Shown in pieces: positions 55,905 to 64,000 of a stretch of DNA of 64,000 nt; within the stretch, counting starts at the first letter, position 1; every line of letters begins with the position of its first letter. The position numbers and the translations under genes were made by a program. Source of the stretch: CAYJFG01 sp964369405 (GTDB taxonomy: Bacteria; Bacillota; Clostridia; Oscillospirales; Acutalibacteraceae). The stretch is taken from NCBI GenBank assembly GCA_964369405.1, contig CAYJGB010000011.1, positions 1 to 64,000 of the forward strand. Reading direction: 5' to 3'. Under the pieces are notes generated by a model, which saw only the letters and a list, made by a program, of their open reading frames with translations, ran no database searches and was not told where the DNA came from.

Positions 55905-58505
55905 TCACTCTCTTTGTTTTAATACTTCTACAAATGATAATTTAGAAATCTTTTTGTATAGGAAAACATATACTATAAAATAACTAATCAAAATTAATAA
56001 TGCGATAAGTAGATATGTTTGAGGATATACGAACGCTCTAATATATGCTGTTACATCTGATACTGTGTTAGGGAAAATTAAATTTACTATTATTTGAGAA
56101 ATCGGTATCCAAAAAAATATACTAACAATAACAATATAAAAAGATGTGTTTAGATAAACTTTTTTGACTTCGTTATTTTTGTATCCAAAAATTTTTAATA
56201 ACGATATACTAAATGTTGATTTATCTATCATCATTTTCATCAACAAGTACATAACACAGCAAAATAAAATTATAGACATTGCTATCATAACTGTAACCAT
56301 ACTAATCATACTGTCTAATAACACTTTACCTACATTAGCTATTTCATCTCTAGTTATACATGACAACATCATATTATCATCAATATCAAGTTCTTTATCA
56401 GATAATAATGTATTGTAATAATCTTCATCTACGTTTGTAATTTCTTGTAGTGCATTTATATCCATAAAAAAGTACAGTCCACTTGAATACTCAACAATTT
56501 CAGATATTGTTACACAGTAATTTTTATCAGAAAATTCATCATATAAAACTACTGTATCTCCAACTTGATAACCAAATTTCTTAGATGCTGCATCAGATAT
56601 TATTGCGTAATTACAGTCAATAGGAAGTTTATCTGCAAAATCATAATATTCACTATCGTTACTTATGCCCATAATTGTTACTTCCATAGAACTATCAATT
56701 AACTCAAACTCTGTTTGAGCTGATACTGTGTATGCAACTTCACTATCTGTTGGCACTTCTTCTAATGGGTTTGTAAGAATGTATGTATATTCGTTTGGTA
56801 TATCGTGTTCAATTTTCTCAGCGTACTCATAAAGACCACCATGTATAGAAAATCCCCATACCATTAACAGTATTGCAATTCCCATACCAACAAACATTAT
56901 TACTGTAGTTCTTATTTCTCTTAAATTATGACGCATTCTAAATCTATTAATAAAAGAAAGTTTGTTTAGTTTTAGAGTTGAAACATTAGAAACATTTATT
57001 TGCTTACGTAATAATTCTAAAGGTTTTAAGTTTAGTTTTTTATTTAAAATAATATAATTCACTACTAAAGTTAATAAATTAGGCATTAACAATCCGTATG
57101 CATATAAATACCATTGCTGATTAATTGAAATAGTAGGATAAGAATATAACTGGGCGTTACCACTAGCAAATAAATATACTAAAAAATATCCCATAACCAT
57201 ACCGATTATTGAACCTATTAATACAATTATTACAGGTAACGTAATAAAATGTTTTACAATTTCTTTACGTTTGTAGCCCATAGCGTATAGAGTTCCAACT
57301 ACTTCTCTATTTTCTTCTACACTATGTATAGCAAACACAGAAAACATAAATGCTATTAGCAAAAATACAATTACTCCAGAAAACAAAGCTGACATTTTAT
57401 TAACTGCTGCATCATCTTGAGCAGCATGAATTCTTTTATTGTTATCACTATCTAAAAATGAATACAAGTTAACTGCTTGAACATCTAATGAGTCTTCCGT
57501 TAATTCTACATAACTATCACTCAATTCTTTAATACCATCTGTCAACTTGCTACTATATTCCTCTAATTCCTTAGCTCTTTTTGCTATTTCTTTAGAGCCC
57601 TCTAGTTGAGAATTTAATACACCTTGTAATTCTTCACTTACTAAACTAGATAGTGCTTGATTAGTTTTATCTAATCCATCTGCAAGATTATTTGCACCTT
57701 TTTCAACCTCTTCTATCCCTTGCGATAATTCTACACTTCCATCTACTAAACTATCTATTGAAGAATCTCTTTCTTCCTTTAAATCGGACGCTTCTGCATA
57801 TAAATTTTTTAAGTATGTATCGGTTACTACATCTTCATCGCATGTAAGCTCCATTAAATAATCTTTTAATTCAGATGAATCATTATTATCTGTATTAGTG
57901 AATGCATATTGATAATTAACTCTTTGTTTAAAACTACTCGAAATATTATCAAATGCTGTATCTGACACGAATACTAGTCCAAATTCATTATTATCCACAC
58001 CGACATCTGTTATGTTTTTTAAAGTATATGTATAATCTGGAACACAACCTATACCACAAATTTTGTATTCTTGCTCTCCTATTTTTATGCTGTCACCAAC
58101 AGCATATCCATTTTCTTGTGCAAATTTTTGCTCTATTATAATTTCATTATCAGAATTAGAATTTTCTCCTTCTACTATTGAGATTGTATTAATATCTTCT
58201 CTAAATTTAAAAATTCTAAGTTCGCTATCAGAATATGGTATATCTAAAAAATACTGTTCTTCGACATCAAAACCAATTTCATTAACTTTAGAAATCTGTG
58301 CACTATCAAGTGGTGTATAAACTGAAAACTCTCCATCTTCTACGTTGTTATTTTCTTGAAATTTATCTATTGTGTAATTTATTGAGTCTGTCGACCCAGC
58401 CATACCTACTACAACGCTAACAGCCAAAACAACTATTACAAATAAAACTGAATATTTTAATGGTTTGTTTTTAAAATCTCTTAATATTCTTTTGTTTAAT
58501 ATCAC
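55905..58505 (-). CDS. FtsX-type ABC transporter permease
   Basis: 866 residues. One helix near the N-terminus (YSVLFVIVVLAVSVVVGMAG), a large extracellular domain with a coiled coil (about 235-330, LSQGIEEVEKGANNLADGL), three helices in the middle (about 375-490), then a duplicated extracellular part and three more helices at the end. This is the layout of MacB/FtsX-type export or extrusion permeases. GTG start after AGAGGTG. Between the ATPase gene (16-base gap) and the thioesterase-oxidase gene (18-base gap). Likely exports the NRPS product or protects the cell from it. Confidence 0.88.
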   Translation of the reverse strand: MILNKRILRDFKNKPLKYSVLFVIVVLAVSVVVGMAGSTDSINYTIDKFQENNNVEDGEFSVYTPLDSAQISKVNEIGFDVEEQYFLDIPYSDSELRIFKFREDINTISIVEGENSNSDNEIIIEQKFAQENGYAVGDSIKIGEQEYKICGIGCVPDYTYTLKNITDVGVDNNEFGLVFVSDTAFDNISSSFKQRVNYQYAFTNTDNNDSSELKDYLMELTCDEDVVTDTYLKNLYAEASDLKEERDSSIDSLVDGSVELSQGIEEVEKGANNLADGLDKTNQALSSLVSEELQGVLNSQLEGSKEIAKRAKELEEYSSKLTDGIKELSDSYVELTEDSLDVQAVNLYSFLDSDNNKRIHAAQDDAAVNKMSALFSGVIVFLLIAFMFSVFAIHSVEENREVVGTLYAMGYKRKEIVKHFITLPVIIVLIGSIIGMVMGYFLVYLFASGNAQLYSYPTISINQQWYLYAYGLLMPNLLTLVVNYIILNKKLNLKPLELLRKQINVSNVSTLKLNKLSFINRFRMRHNLREIRTTVIMFVGMGIAILLMVWGFSIHGGLYEYAEKIEHDIPNEYTYILTNPLEEVPTDSEVAYTVSAQTEFELIDSSMEVTIMGISNDSEYYDFADKLPIDCNYAIISDAASKKFGYQVGDTVVLYDEFSDKNYCVTISEIVEYSSGLYFFMDINALQEITNVDEDYYNTLLSDKELDIDDNMMLSCITRDEIANVGKVLLDSMISMVTVMIAMSIILFCCVMYLLMKMMIDKSTFSISLLKIFGYKNNEVKKVYLNTSFYIVIVSIFFWIPISQIIVNLIFPNTVSDVTAYIRAFVYPQTYLLIALLILISYFIVYVFLYKKISKLSFVEVLKQRE

Positions 58506-58521
58506 TTTATCACCTCTTTAA

Positions 58522-59220
58522 TTACCATTCTATTTTTTCAGCTGGTAGTACATTATTATTTATTTCATTTAATTTAACTCTTCCGTCTCTAATCTCGATA
58601 ACTTGATTAACCATATCTTTAATTGCACTGTTATGAGTAACCATAATTACAGTAATTCCATACTTTTGATTTACGCTTTCAAGGAGTCTTAATATATCTT
58701 TTGAAGATTTGTAGTCCAATGCACCAGTTGGTTCATCGCAAAGCAAAATTTTAGGATTTTTAACTATAGCTCTTGCGATAGCACAACGCTGTTGTTGTCC
58801 ACCTGATAATTGTGATGGAAATTTATTTTTATGTTCTTTTAATCCTAAGAAAGAAATTATGTCATCAACATCTAAAGAATTGTTAGAAATATACTCTGAT
58901 ACTTTAATGTTTTCTTCAACAGTTAAGTTTGGTATTAGGTTATAAAATTGAAATATAAAACCTAAGTATTTTCTTCTAAATTCAGTTAACTTATTATTTG
59001 ATAATTTTGATATATCGATATTATCTACAACAATTGAACCATTATCAATACTATCAAGTCCACCGATTACATTAAGCAATGTAGATTTACCCGAACCACT
59101 AGGACCTAAAATCATACAAATATTACCCTTTTTAATTTCTATATTTACATCATTTAGAACTTTAGTATTATCCTTACCATTGCCATAACTTTTAGATACT
59201 TCATTTAATTTAATATACAT
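58522..59220 (-). CDS. ABC transporter ATP-binding protein (LolD/MacB type)
   Basis: 232 residues with Walker A LGPSGSGKST, signature SGGQQQRCAIARA, Walker B ILLCDEPTGALD and switch MVTHN, all intact. This sub-family pairs with FtsX-like permeases, as here. First gene of the biosynthetic operon; ATG at 59220 follows AAGGAG, and a strong promoter lies about 70-100 bases upstream. Confidence 0.95.
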   Translation of the reverse strand: MYIKLNEVSKSYGNGKDNTKVLNDVNIEIKKGNICMILGPSGSGKSTLLNVIGGLDSIDNGSIVVDNIDISKLSNNKLTEFRRKYLGFIFQFYNLIPNLTVEENIKVSEYISNNSLDVDDIISFLGLKEHKNKFPSQLSGGQQQRCAIARAIVKNPKILLCDEPTGALDYKSSKDILRLLESVNQKYGITVIMVTHNSAIKDMVNQVIEIRDGRVKLNEINNNVLPAEKIEW

Positions 59221-59293
59221 TACAAACTCCTTATTTATATTTAAAAATTTAATTTATTATATTCCAAAAATTAGTCAAAGCTAACCATTGCCT

Positions 59294-59321
59294 ATTATAC
59301 ACTTAAATAAAAGTGAGTCAA
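59294..59321 (-). promoter_or_regulatory. Promoter of the NRPS operon with a dyad in the spacer
   Basis: On the minus strand TTGACT (59321-59316) and TATAAT (59299-59294) are 16 bases apart. The spacer itself is an imperfect palindrome, CACTT and AAGTG at its two ends, 12 of 16 positions symmetric. A dyad placed exactly between the two boxes is a common operator position. No regulator is encoded in the cluster. The surrounding 59221-59497 shows no gene. Confidence 0.65.
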
Positions 59322-59497
59322 TATGTTTTTGGATTGTTAATAAATTATTTACAATTATAGTAAACATCTATAAAATATAAATATATTTTATAAATAAAAT
59401 TTCGTTTTTTTATTTAATACAACTTAAACTTCAATCATTTTATGAAATCTAAAATAACTTTAATAAGTTAAACAACTAAATTTTAAAACAAAATATA

Positions 59498-59531
59498 AAC
59501 ATCTAAACTGCTATTATACAGTTTAGATGTT
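59498..59531 (-). terminator. Terminator of rnpB
   Basis: AACATCTAAACTG and CAGTTTAGATGTT pair perfectly around CTATTATA, immediately beyond the 3' end of RNase P RNA on the minus strand. It stands between rnpB and the promoter of the NRPS operon. Confidence 0.75.
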
Positions 59532-59536
59532 TTTAT

Positions 59537-59887
59537 ATATGACTAATCCGATAAGCCGGATTCTGTCGTGAACAGCTATCTATCTTGGCAATTCGTTACC
59601 GAATTTGCTCAGTGCCACCTCCTAAAGACGCATCAGGCTGATGCTTAATGTCTTACCACGGTGTTGCTCCGAATAGGGTTTGCAGAGCCGTAAAGTCTCC
59701 TTTACGCTGGTGAGCTCTTACCTCGCCTTTCCACCCTTACCTAAATTAATAGGCGGTATATCTCTGTTGCACTTTCCCTAGGGTCGCCCCCGGCGGCCGT
59801 TAGCCGTTATTCTTGCCTTGTGGAGCCCGGACTTTCCTCGCATATACGCTTTAGCAATATATCTGCAGCTGTTTAGATTACTCATAT
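59537..59887 (-). ncRNA. rnpB: RNase P RNA
   Basis: The minus strand contains the universal RNase P RNA blocks: GAGGAAAGTCCGGGCTCC near the 5' side, GGCCGCCGGGGGCGACCC and GGGAAAGTGCAACAGAG, then GGTAAGAGCTCACCAGC and finally GACAGAATCCGGCTTATCGG. The ends pair as ATATGAGTAATC (59887-59876) with GATTAGTCATAT (59548-59537), 11 of 12 matching, which forms helix P1 and sets the boundaries. The layout with the P3-P4 and late GACAGAA blocks fits a bacterial type A-like molecule of about 350 bases. It matures the 5' ends of tRNAs. Confidence 0.95.
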
Positions 59888-59929
59888 GATGTATATTTTA
59901 TTATAAAACAAAAAAAATGTCAAATTATA

Positions 59930-59958
59930 TTGCTCAAACTATAAAATTAGTATATACT
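59930..59958 (+). promoter_or_regulatory. Promoter of the malic enzyme gene
   Basis: TTGCTC (59930-59935) and TATACT (59953-59958) with a 17-base spacer. Transcription should start near 59965, which supports translation from 59995 rather than from the ATG at 59968. Confidence 0.55.
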
Positions 59959-59994
59959 AGACAATAAATGAGAGTAGAAAGGAATTTTTTAAAT

Positions 59995-61167
59995 ATGGAT
60001 ATCAGAGAAGAATCACTTAAAAAGCATTATGAGTGGAATGGTAAAATAGAAGTTATATCTAAAGTGCCAATAAATAACTCAAAGGACTTGTCACTAGCAT
60101 ATACACCTGGAGTTGCTCAACCTTGCTTAGAAATAAGTAAAGATTATGAAAAATCGTTTACACTAACAAGAAGAAATAATTTAGTAGCAGTAGTAACTGA
60201 TGGTACAGCAGTTTTAGGTCTTGGTGATATAGGACCAGAAGCAGGAATGCCTGTTATGGAAGGTAAATGTGCATTATTCAAAGAGTTTGCCGGAGTAGAT
60301 GCATTCCCTATATGTGTTCGAACTAAAGATGTTGAAGAGATAGTTAACACAATATATTTGATATCTGGTAGTTTTGGTGGCATAAATTTAGAAGATATAT
60401 CAGCACCACGTTGTTTTGAGATTGAAAGATTATTAAAAGAAAAGTGTGATATTCCAGTATTTCATGACGACCAGCATGGAACAGCAATAGTAGTAGCGGC
60501 AGGTTTGATTAATGCTTTAAAAGTAGTTGATAAAGTTATAGATAAAATTAAAATAGTAGTTAATGGAGCAGGTTCAGCAGGAATTGCAATAGCTAAACAC
60601 CTTATAAATATGGGAGCAAAAAACATAATTATGGTAGATAAGTTTGGTATTATTTGCGAGGGTATGAGCGAGCTTAATTTTGAGCAAGAATTAATGTCTA
60701 AAATAACTAATAGAGAACATAAAAAAGGCACCTTGTCAGATGCCTTAGTAGATGCTGATATGTTTTTAGGAGTATCAGCACCAAATATAGTAAATGAAGA
60801 AATGGTTAAAAGCATGGGAGAAAATCCAATCATATTTGCAATGGCAAACCCAACACCAGAGATTATGCCTGATATAGCTAAGAAAGCAGGGGCAGCAGTA
60901 GTTGGAACAGGACGTTCAGACTTTGCAAATCAAATTAACAACGTATTAGCTTTCCCAGGTATTTTTAGAGGCGCATTAGATTGCAGAGCAAGCGAAATTA
61001 ACGAAGAAATGAAAGTAGCTGCTTCACTTGCTATTGCAAATTTAGTTACAGAAGATAAACTATCTGCTGATTACATTTTACCAGATGCTCTTGACAAGAG
61101 AATTGGTAATGCTGTAGCACAAGCAGTTATTGAGGCAGCACATAAAACAGGTGTTGCAAAGATATAA
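59995..61167 (+). CDS. NAD(P)-dependent malic enzyme
   Basis: About 390 residues. Malic enzyme converts malate to pyruvate and CO2 with NAD(P)+. The short bacterial form is recognised by SLAYTPGVAQPCLEI, LGLGDIGPEAGMPVMEGK, VFHDDQHGTAIVVAAGLINA, the Rossmann motif VVNGAGSAGIAIAKHL and ANPTPEIMPD. ATG at 59995 has AAAGGA 11 bases upstream; the earlier ATG at 59968 has no ribosome site and would lie at the transcription start. Single gene, divergent from rnpB. Confidence 0.95.
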   Translation: MDIREESLKKHYEWNGKIEVISKVPINNSKDLSLAYTPGVAQPCLEISKDYEKSFTLTRRNNLVAVVTDGTAVLGLGDIGPEAGMPVMEGKCALFKEFAGVDAFPICVRTKDVEEIVNTIYLISGSFGGINLEDISAPRCFEIERLLKEKCDIPVFHDDQHGTAIVVAAGLINALKVVDKVIDKIKIVVNGAGSAGIAIAKHLINMGAKNIIMVDKFGIICEGMSELNFEQELMSKITNREHKKGTLSDALVDADMFLGVSAPNIVNEEMVKSMGENPIIFAMANPTPEIMPDIAKKAGAAVVGTGRSDFANQINNVLAFPGIFRGALDCRASEINEEMKVAASLAIANLVTEDKLSADYILPDALDKRIGNAVAQAVIEAAHKTGVAKI

Positions 61168-61214
61168 AATCATAGTGTCATTTTAGCTGATTTTTAAGTT
61201 GTCGGAGTTTATTG

Positions 61215-62072
61215 TTAATCTTGACTTTCGTTATTTACAAACAGAAGTTCTGGATTAACATAAGCTCCGTCTTTCATTACAGTCAAATGCAAATGCATTC
61301 CATCACTGCTTTCACAAGGTATTTCATCAATAGTTCCTAAAACATCACCCATAGACACATAAGCTCCCTGTACTATTTTTTCTTTTGGATTTACATTAGC
61401 ATAGTATGCTGTAAATCCTGAGTTATGCTCAACAACAATACTTGTTCCATACATACTATCAGAGGTTATCTCTAGTATAACACCATCATCAATTGAATTG
61501 ACTGTTTCACCTTTTTCTGCTTTATAGTCAACTGCATTGTGTACTCTCCAATCTTTTAGAGTGTTAGAGTATACTGGTGTACTGTCACTATATTGTTTTA
61601 TAATTTCGCCCAACACAGGTCTTTGCAGTTCTTTGTCTATTGTCAATGCTACTGTATTGCTTTCCGTTGTGTTTTGTGTACTTTCTTCTGATATTTGAGT
61701 AGAGTTGTTTACGCTTGCTGTTTGAGCTTGTGTAGGTGCTTGAGTGGTGTACTCAGTTAGTGCAGATGTAACATTTTCTGTCACTACTTCAGTATCTTTT
61801 TCTACCCCTTTAATATCTACATCTGCTTCTTCATTTTCTTGTGGAGAAGTAGAATTTTCTAATTGTGACATATCATCAGCAGTTAAAAAATCTGATACAC
61901 TTGTATAGGTTAAAAAAGCAGCTGACACCATTGTAATTAAGCATATAGCAAATGCAAAATAAAATCCTTTGCTATACTTTTTTTTACTTTTTGTTTCTAG
62001 TTCATCGTCTGGATAGTCAAAATTATCGTCATGATAGTCGTTATTGTCAAAATCATTATTTTTATCAAACAT
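61215..62072 (-). CDS. Membrane-anchored M23 (LytM) peptidase, SpoIIQ-like
   Basis: 285 residues: an acidic cytoplasmic tail of about 35 residues rich in Asp/Asn, one membrane helix (FYFAFAICLITMVSAAFL), a Thr/Gln/Ser-rich linker and a C-terminal LytM domain. The zinc ligands appear intact: HNAVD for the first His and Asp and HLHL for the H-x-H pair. One membrane anchor and a LytM domain is the layout of SpoIIQ, which in many clostridia keeps its zinc site and joins SpoIIIAH during engulfment. A general wall hydrolase is also possible. ATG at 62072 follows AAAGGAG. No sporulation gene is adjacent. Confidence 0.85.
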   Translation of the reverse strand: MFDKNNDFDNNDYHDDNFDYPDDELETKSKKKYSKGFYFAFAICLITMVSAAFLTYTSVSDFLTADDMSQLENSTSPQENEEADVDIKGVEKDTEVVTENVTSALTEYTTQAPTQAQTASVNNSTQISEESTQNTTESNTVALTIDKELQRPVLGEIIKQYSDSTPVYSNTLKDWRVHNAVDYKAEKGETVNSIDDGVILEITSDSMYGTSIVVEHNSGFTAYYANVNPKEKIVQGAYVSMGDVLGTIDEIPCESSDGMHLHLTVMKDGAYVNPELLFVNNESQD

Positions 62073-62142
62073 ATTTATTACTCCTTTTAAATTAATGTAA
62101 TATTATGTTTGACTATTTTTTTACTCTTATTCAAAAAAAATG

Positions 62143-62175
62143 AAAATACCATTCTATTTTTTTGAATGGTATTTT
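62143..62175. terminator. Hairpin in the 62073-62452 gap
   Basis: AAAATACCATTC and GAATGGTATTTT pair perfectly around a nine-base loop of mostly T. It lies upstream of the M23 gene and 280 bases beyond the SDR gene, with T-rich flanks on both sides. Confidence 0.6.
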
Positions 62176-62325
62176 ATTTCATTACAATTATCAATATTAA
62201 ATTAATTTAAAAATTCTTTGAGTTCTTTTAAAATCATAAAATACACTACTGTAGCTGATGTCATAAAAGTCCAAATGCTATAATTTCTTGTAATTATTTT
62301 GAGTTAGTTTATATTTGGATAAAAT

Positions 62326-62358
62326 AAAAAATCAAGCTAAATTTTATGCTTGATTTTT
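62326..62358 (-). terminator. Terminator after the SDR gene
   Basis: AAAAATCAAGC and GCTTGATTTTT pair perfectly around an AT-rich loop, about 95 bases beyond the SDR stop codon. I see no gene in the rest of 62073-62452. Confidence 0.65.
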
Positions 62359-62452
62359 ATTTATTATCATATGCTGTTTTTACATTTTTTTATTACTGAT
62401 TAAAGTTTATTTTTTTATGCTCTGTTTCTTATTAATTCTCATTACCAATTTT

Positions 62453-63274
62453 TCAGATATCAAACATTTTTTTAGCTATCTTATCATACAATCTATCTCC
62501 AAATAGCTTTTGTATATACACTGACGGTTTTGCTCCATAACCAATTAAATATCTAGTTCTCGGTTTCTTTACTGTTACTGCTTTTACTATGCATTTTGCA
62601 ATTACTTCTGGCTTTGTTAAATTTCCACTATAAGTTTTTTTCATTGCTTTTGATATCGCTATTCCATTTTTCTCATATGCTCCATTTTTTGAAGTCTTTT
62701 CTAAATTATCTGCTGCTATATGTCCCCAATCAGTTTTTATTCCACCTGGCTCAATTACAATAACATCTATGCCAAAAGGCTCTACTTCTAATCTTAAACA
62801 CGCAGAAAATCCCTCAAGTGCAAATTTTGTTGTATGATACCAACCTCCATATGGTGTCCATACTCTGCCACCCATTGAACTAATATTTACTATTTTACCA
62901 TAATTGTTTTTCCTCATATACGGTAAAATTAATTGTGTCATTCTAGCTAATCCAAATATATTTACTTCCATTTGTCTTCTAGCTTCTTTAATTGGAACAT
63001 CTTCTATTGCTCCATATGAACCATAACCTGCATTATTAACTAATACATCTATTCGTCCCTCTTTGTTTATAATCGTATCTACACATTCTACCATTGAATT
63101 TTCATCTGTAACATCTAATGGCAAAATATTTATTCCCTGTTTAGCAATGCTTTCTAATTTATCTATTCTTCTTGCAACTCCGTATACTTTAAATCCTTTA
63201 TCTTTTAACATTATTGCTGTAATCTTCCCTATTCCACTAGATGCGCCTGTAACAAGTGCTACTTTATTATTCAT
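62453..63274 (-). CDS. Short-chain dehydrogenase/reductase
   Basis: 273 residues of classical SDR type. The cofactor motif is VTGASSGIGKIT, followed by VLPLD-like NILPLDVTDENSM, NNAGYGSYGA, the catalytic ISSMGG...YHTTK pair (Ser, Tyr, Lys) and IEPGGIKTDW. The residue after the second beta strand (VARRIDK) favours NADP(H). Substrate unknown; the C-terminal PRTRYLIGYGAKP segment is typical of the 'oxidoreductase, short-chain' group acting on lipid or steroid-like alcohols, but this is not decisive. ATG at 63274 with GGAGGTATTGTT. Transcribed alone. Confidence 0.93.
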   Translation of the reverse strand: MNNKVALVTGASSGIGKITAIMLKDKGFKVYGVARRIDKLESIAKQGINILPLDVTDENSMVECVDTIINKEGRIDVLVNNAGYGSYGAIEDVPIKEARRQMEVNIFGLARMTQLILPYMRKNNYGKIVNISSMGGRVWTPYGGWYHTTKFALEGFSACLRLEVEPFGIDVIVIEPGGIKTDWGHIAADNLEKTSKNGAYEKNGIAISKAMKKTYSGNLTKPEVIAKCIVKAVTVKKPRTRYLIGYGAKPSVYIQKLFGDRLYDKIAKKMFDI

Positions 63275-63421
63275 AACAATACCTCCTTATGTAATCTATG
63301 TAATTATTTTATCTTAATTCATCTCTATAGTCAAATTATATTATGTCACGTTTTATTCTAATTGTCATAGTATGTATTGAGTGTAAAAACTCAAACACTA
63401 TTTATATGGGAGGTTATTATT

Positions 63422-63823
63422 ATGTCAATGCCAAACGTTCCTGACATTAACCCTAGTGTATCTCTTACTAGAGATGACGCACTAAATGTAATTTTGTCTT
63501 CTATAGGTATGGAAGAGTTAAGTATGGCTCATCTTGTTAATGCTGAAGCTGAAAAAATCCAATTTGCTCTAGGTACTCTAGAAACAGCAAACGGTGAAGC
63601 TGCAAGCTTAGAAGATATAATGAAAGTAAACACATCTTCTAACAAAATGTTAAGAGATGTTATAAAAAATCAAATGTTAATTGGTATGAAAATGGAAGAA
63701 GTAGTATCTTTAGCAGCAGCTCAAGATGCAACTACAGAAGCACCAGTAGTACCAGAAGAACCAACAGAAGAGCCTACTGCTGAGCCTACAGAAGAGCCAG
63801 CTGACGAACCAACAGAGGTATAA
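63422..63823 (+). CDS. Small helical protein with Pro/Glu/Thr-rich tail
   Basis: About 133 residues. I choose ATG at 63422 because GGGAGG lies directly upstream; a longer frame from 63377 has none. The N-terminal part begins SMPNVPDINPSVSLTRDDAL and continues LSSIGMEELSMAHLVNAEAE, then KIQFALGTLE. I recall similar short proteins in spore-forming clostridia, sometimes linked with spore surface, but I cannot confirm that here. The last 30 residues are repeats of EEPT/AEPT (for example PEEPTEEPTAEPTEEPADEP), probably an extended spacer. Its function is unknown; sporulation-related expression is a guess. Confidence 0.7.
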   Translation: MSMPNVPDINPSVSLTRDDALNVILSSIGMEELSMAHLVNAEAEKIQFALGTLETANGEAASLEDIMKVNTSSNKMLRDVIKNQMLIGMKMEEVVSLAAAQDATTEAPVVPEEPTEEPTAEPTEEPADEPTEV

Positions 63824-63866
63824 TAGATTACAACGATAATCAAAACAGCTTATATTTAAACTATAC

Positions 63867-63898
63867 AAGCACAGCCTAGATATAATTAGGTTGTGCTT
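63867..63898 (+). terminator. Terminator after the Pro/Glu/Thr-tailed protein gene
   Basis: AAGCACAGCCTA pairs with TAGGTTGTGCTT (one G-U pair) around GATATAAT, followed by AATTACTATATTTTT. The remaining bases to 64000 show no gene. Confidence 0.65.
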
Positions 63899-64000
63899 AA
63901 TTACTATATTTTTAGTGATTAAAAACTAGCACTTATCTATTCATATAAAAACAAAGATTTACTATTGACTTAATTTAACTACTGATTTATAATCAACCGA

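Noticed and set aside
59968..59994. Malic enzyme starting at ATG 59968
   Set aside because: No ribosome site precedes it, and it falls at the expected transcription start; AAAGGA supports 59995.

Overview
The window is AT-rich (I judge roughly 30% GC by eye) and looks like the chromosome of a low-GC, anaerobic, spore-forming Clostridia, probably a gut Ruminococcaceae/Oscillospirales-type organism. The evidence is a spoIIGA-sigE sporulation pair, a hybrid cluster protein, a V-type ATPase in place of an F-type enzyme, GTG/TTG starts with strong AGGAGG sites, and a secreted CotH protein carrying a starch-binding-like module and a dockerin. The dockerin and CBM26-like combination recalls the amylosome of Ruminococcus bromii relatives. 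The species assignment is inference.

Layout. 1-560 holds decayed, head-to-head IS30-like transposase pieces and a hairpin; a matching trace lies at 7516-7590. 801-2237 is a purine permease. 2721-2858 is a fossil Fn3 fragment. 2935-4536 is hcp. 4825-7240 encodes a small membrane protein and a three-part fusion of glycosyltransferase, GtrA and phosphodiester glycosidase. 7679-18119, all on the minus strand, is a housekeeping block: rnj, gdpP, rplI, dnaB, tilS, hpt, ftsH. 18571-23799 holds an FNT channel, the CotH/dockerin protein, a CpsB-type phosphatase and leuB. 23930-32526 is a complete nine-gene V-ATPase operon, whose K subunit carries residues known to bind Na+ in Enterococcus hirae. 32844-34420 is spoIIGA-sigE; spoIIGA apparently begins with ATT. 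34496-35770 holds small accessory genes bounded by two near-identical terminator hairpins. 35999-40094 is a heterodimeric ABC exporter, divergent from a 1370-residue RND pump with a large coiled-coil insertion (40268-44380).

The most distinctive region is 44514-59220: six tightly packed minus-strand genes behind one good promoter. They encode an ABC ATPase and FtsX-type permease, a fused thioesterase-SagB-type oxidase, a 2511-residue NRPS (Cy-A-PCP-Cy-A-PCP-reductase), a methyltransferase and a U32-peptidase-like Fe-S protein. Both A domains read as cysteine-activating, so the predicted product contains two thiazoline rings, probably oxidised to thiazoles and released reductively as an aldehyde or alcohol. 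There is no loading module, phosphopantetheinyl transferase or regulator in the window. I regard this cluster as the best candidate for an undescribed system.

59537-59887 is the RNase P RNA on the minus strand. The rest holds malic enzyme, a membrane-anchored M23 (SpoIIQ-like) protein, a short-chain dehydrogenase and a small protein with a Pro/Glu/Thr tail. No CRISPR array, tRNA, rRNA or replication origin was recognised.
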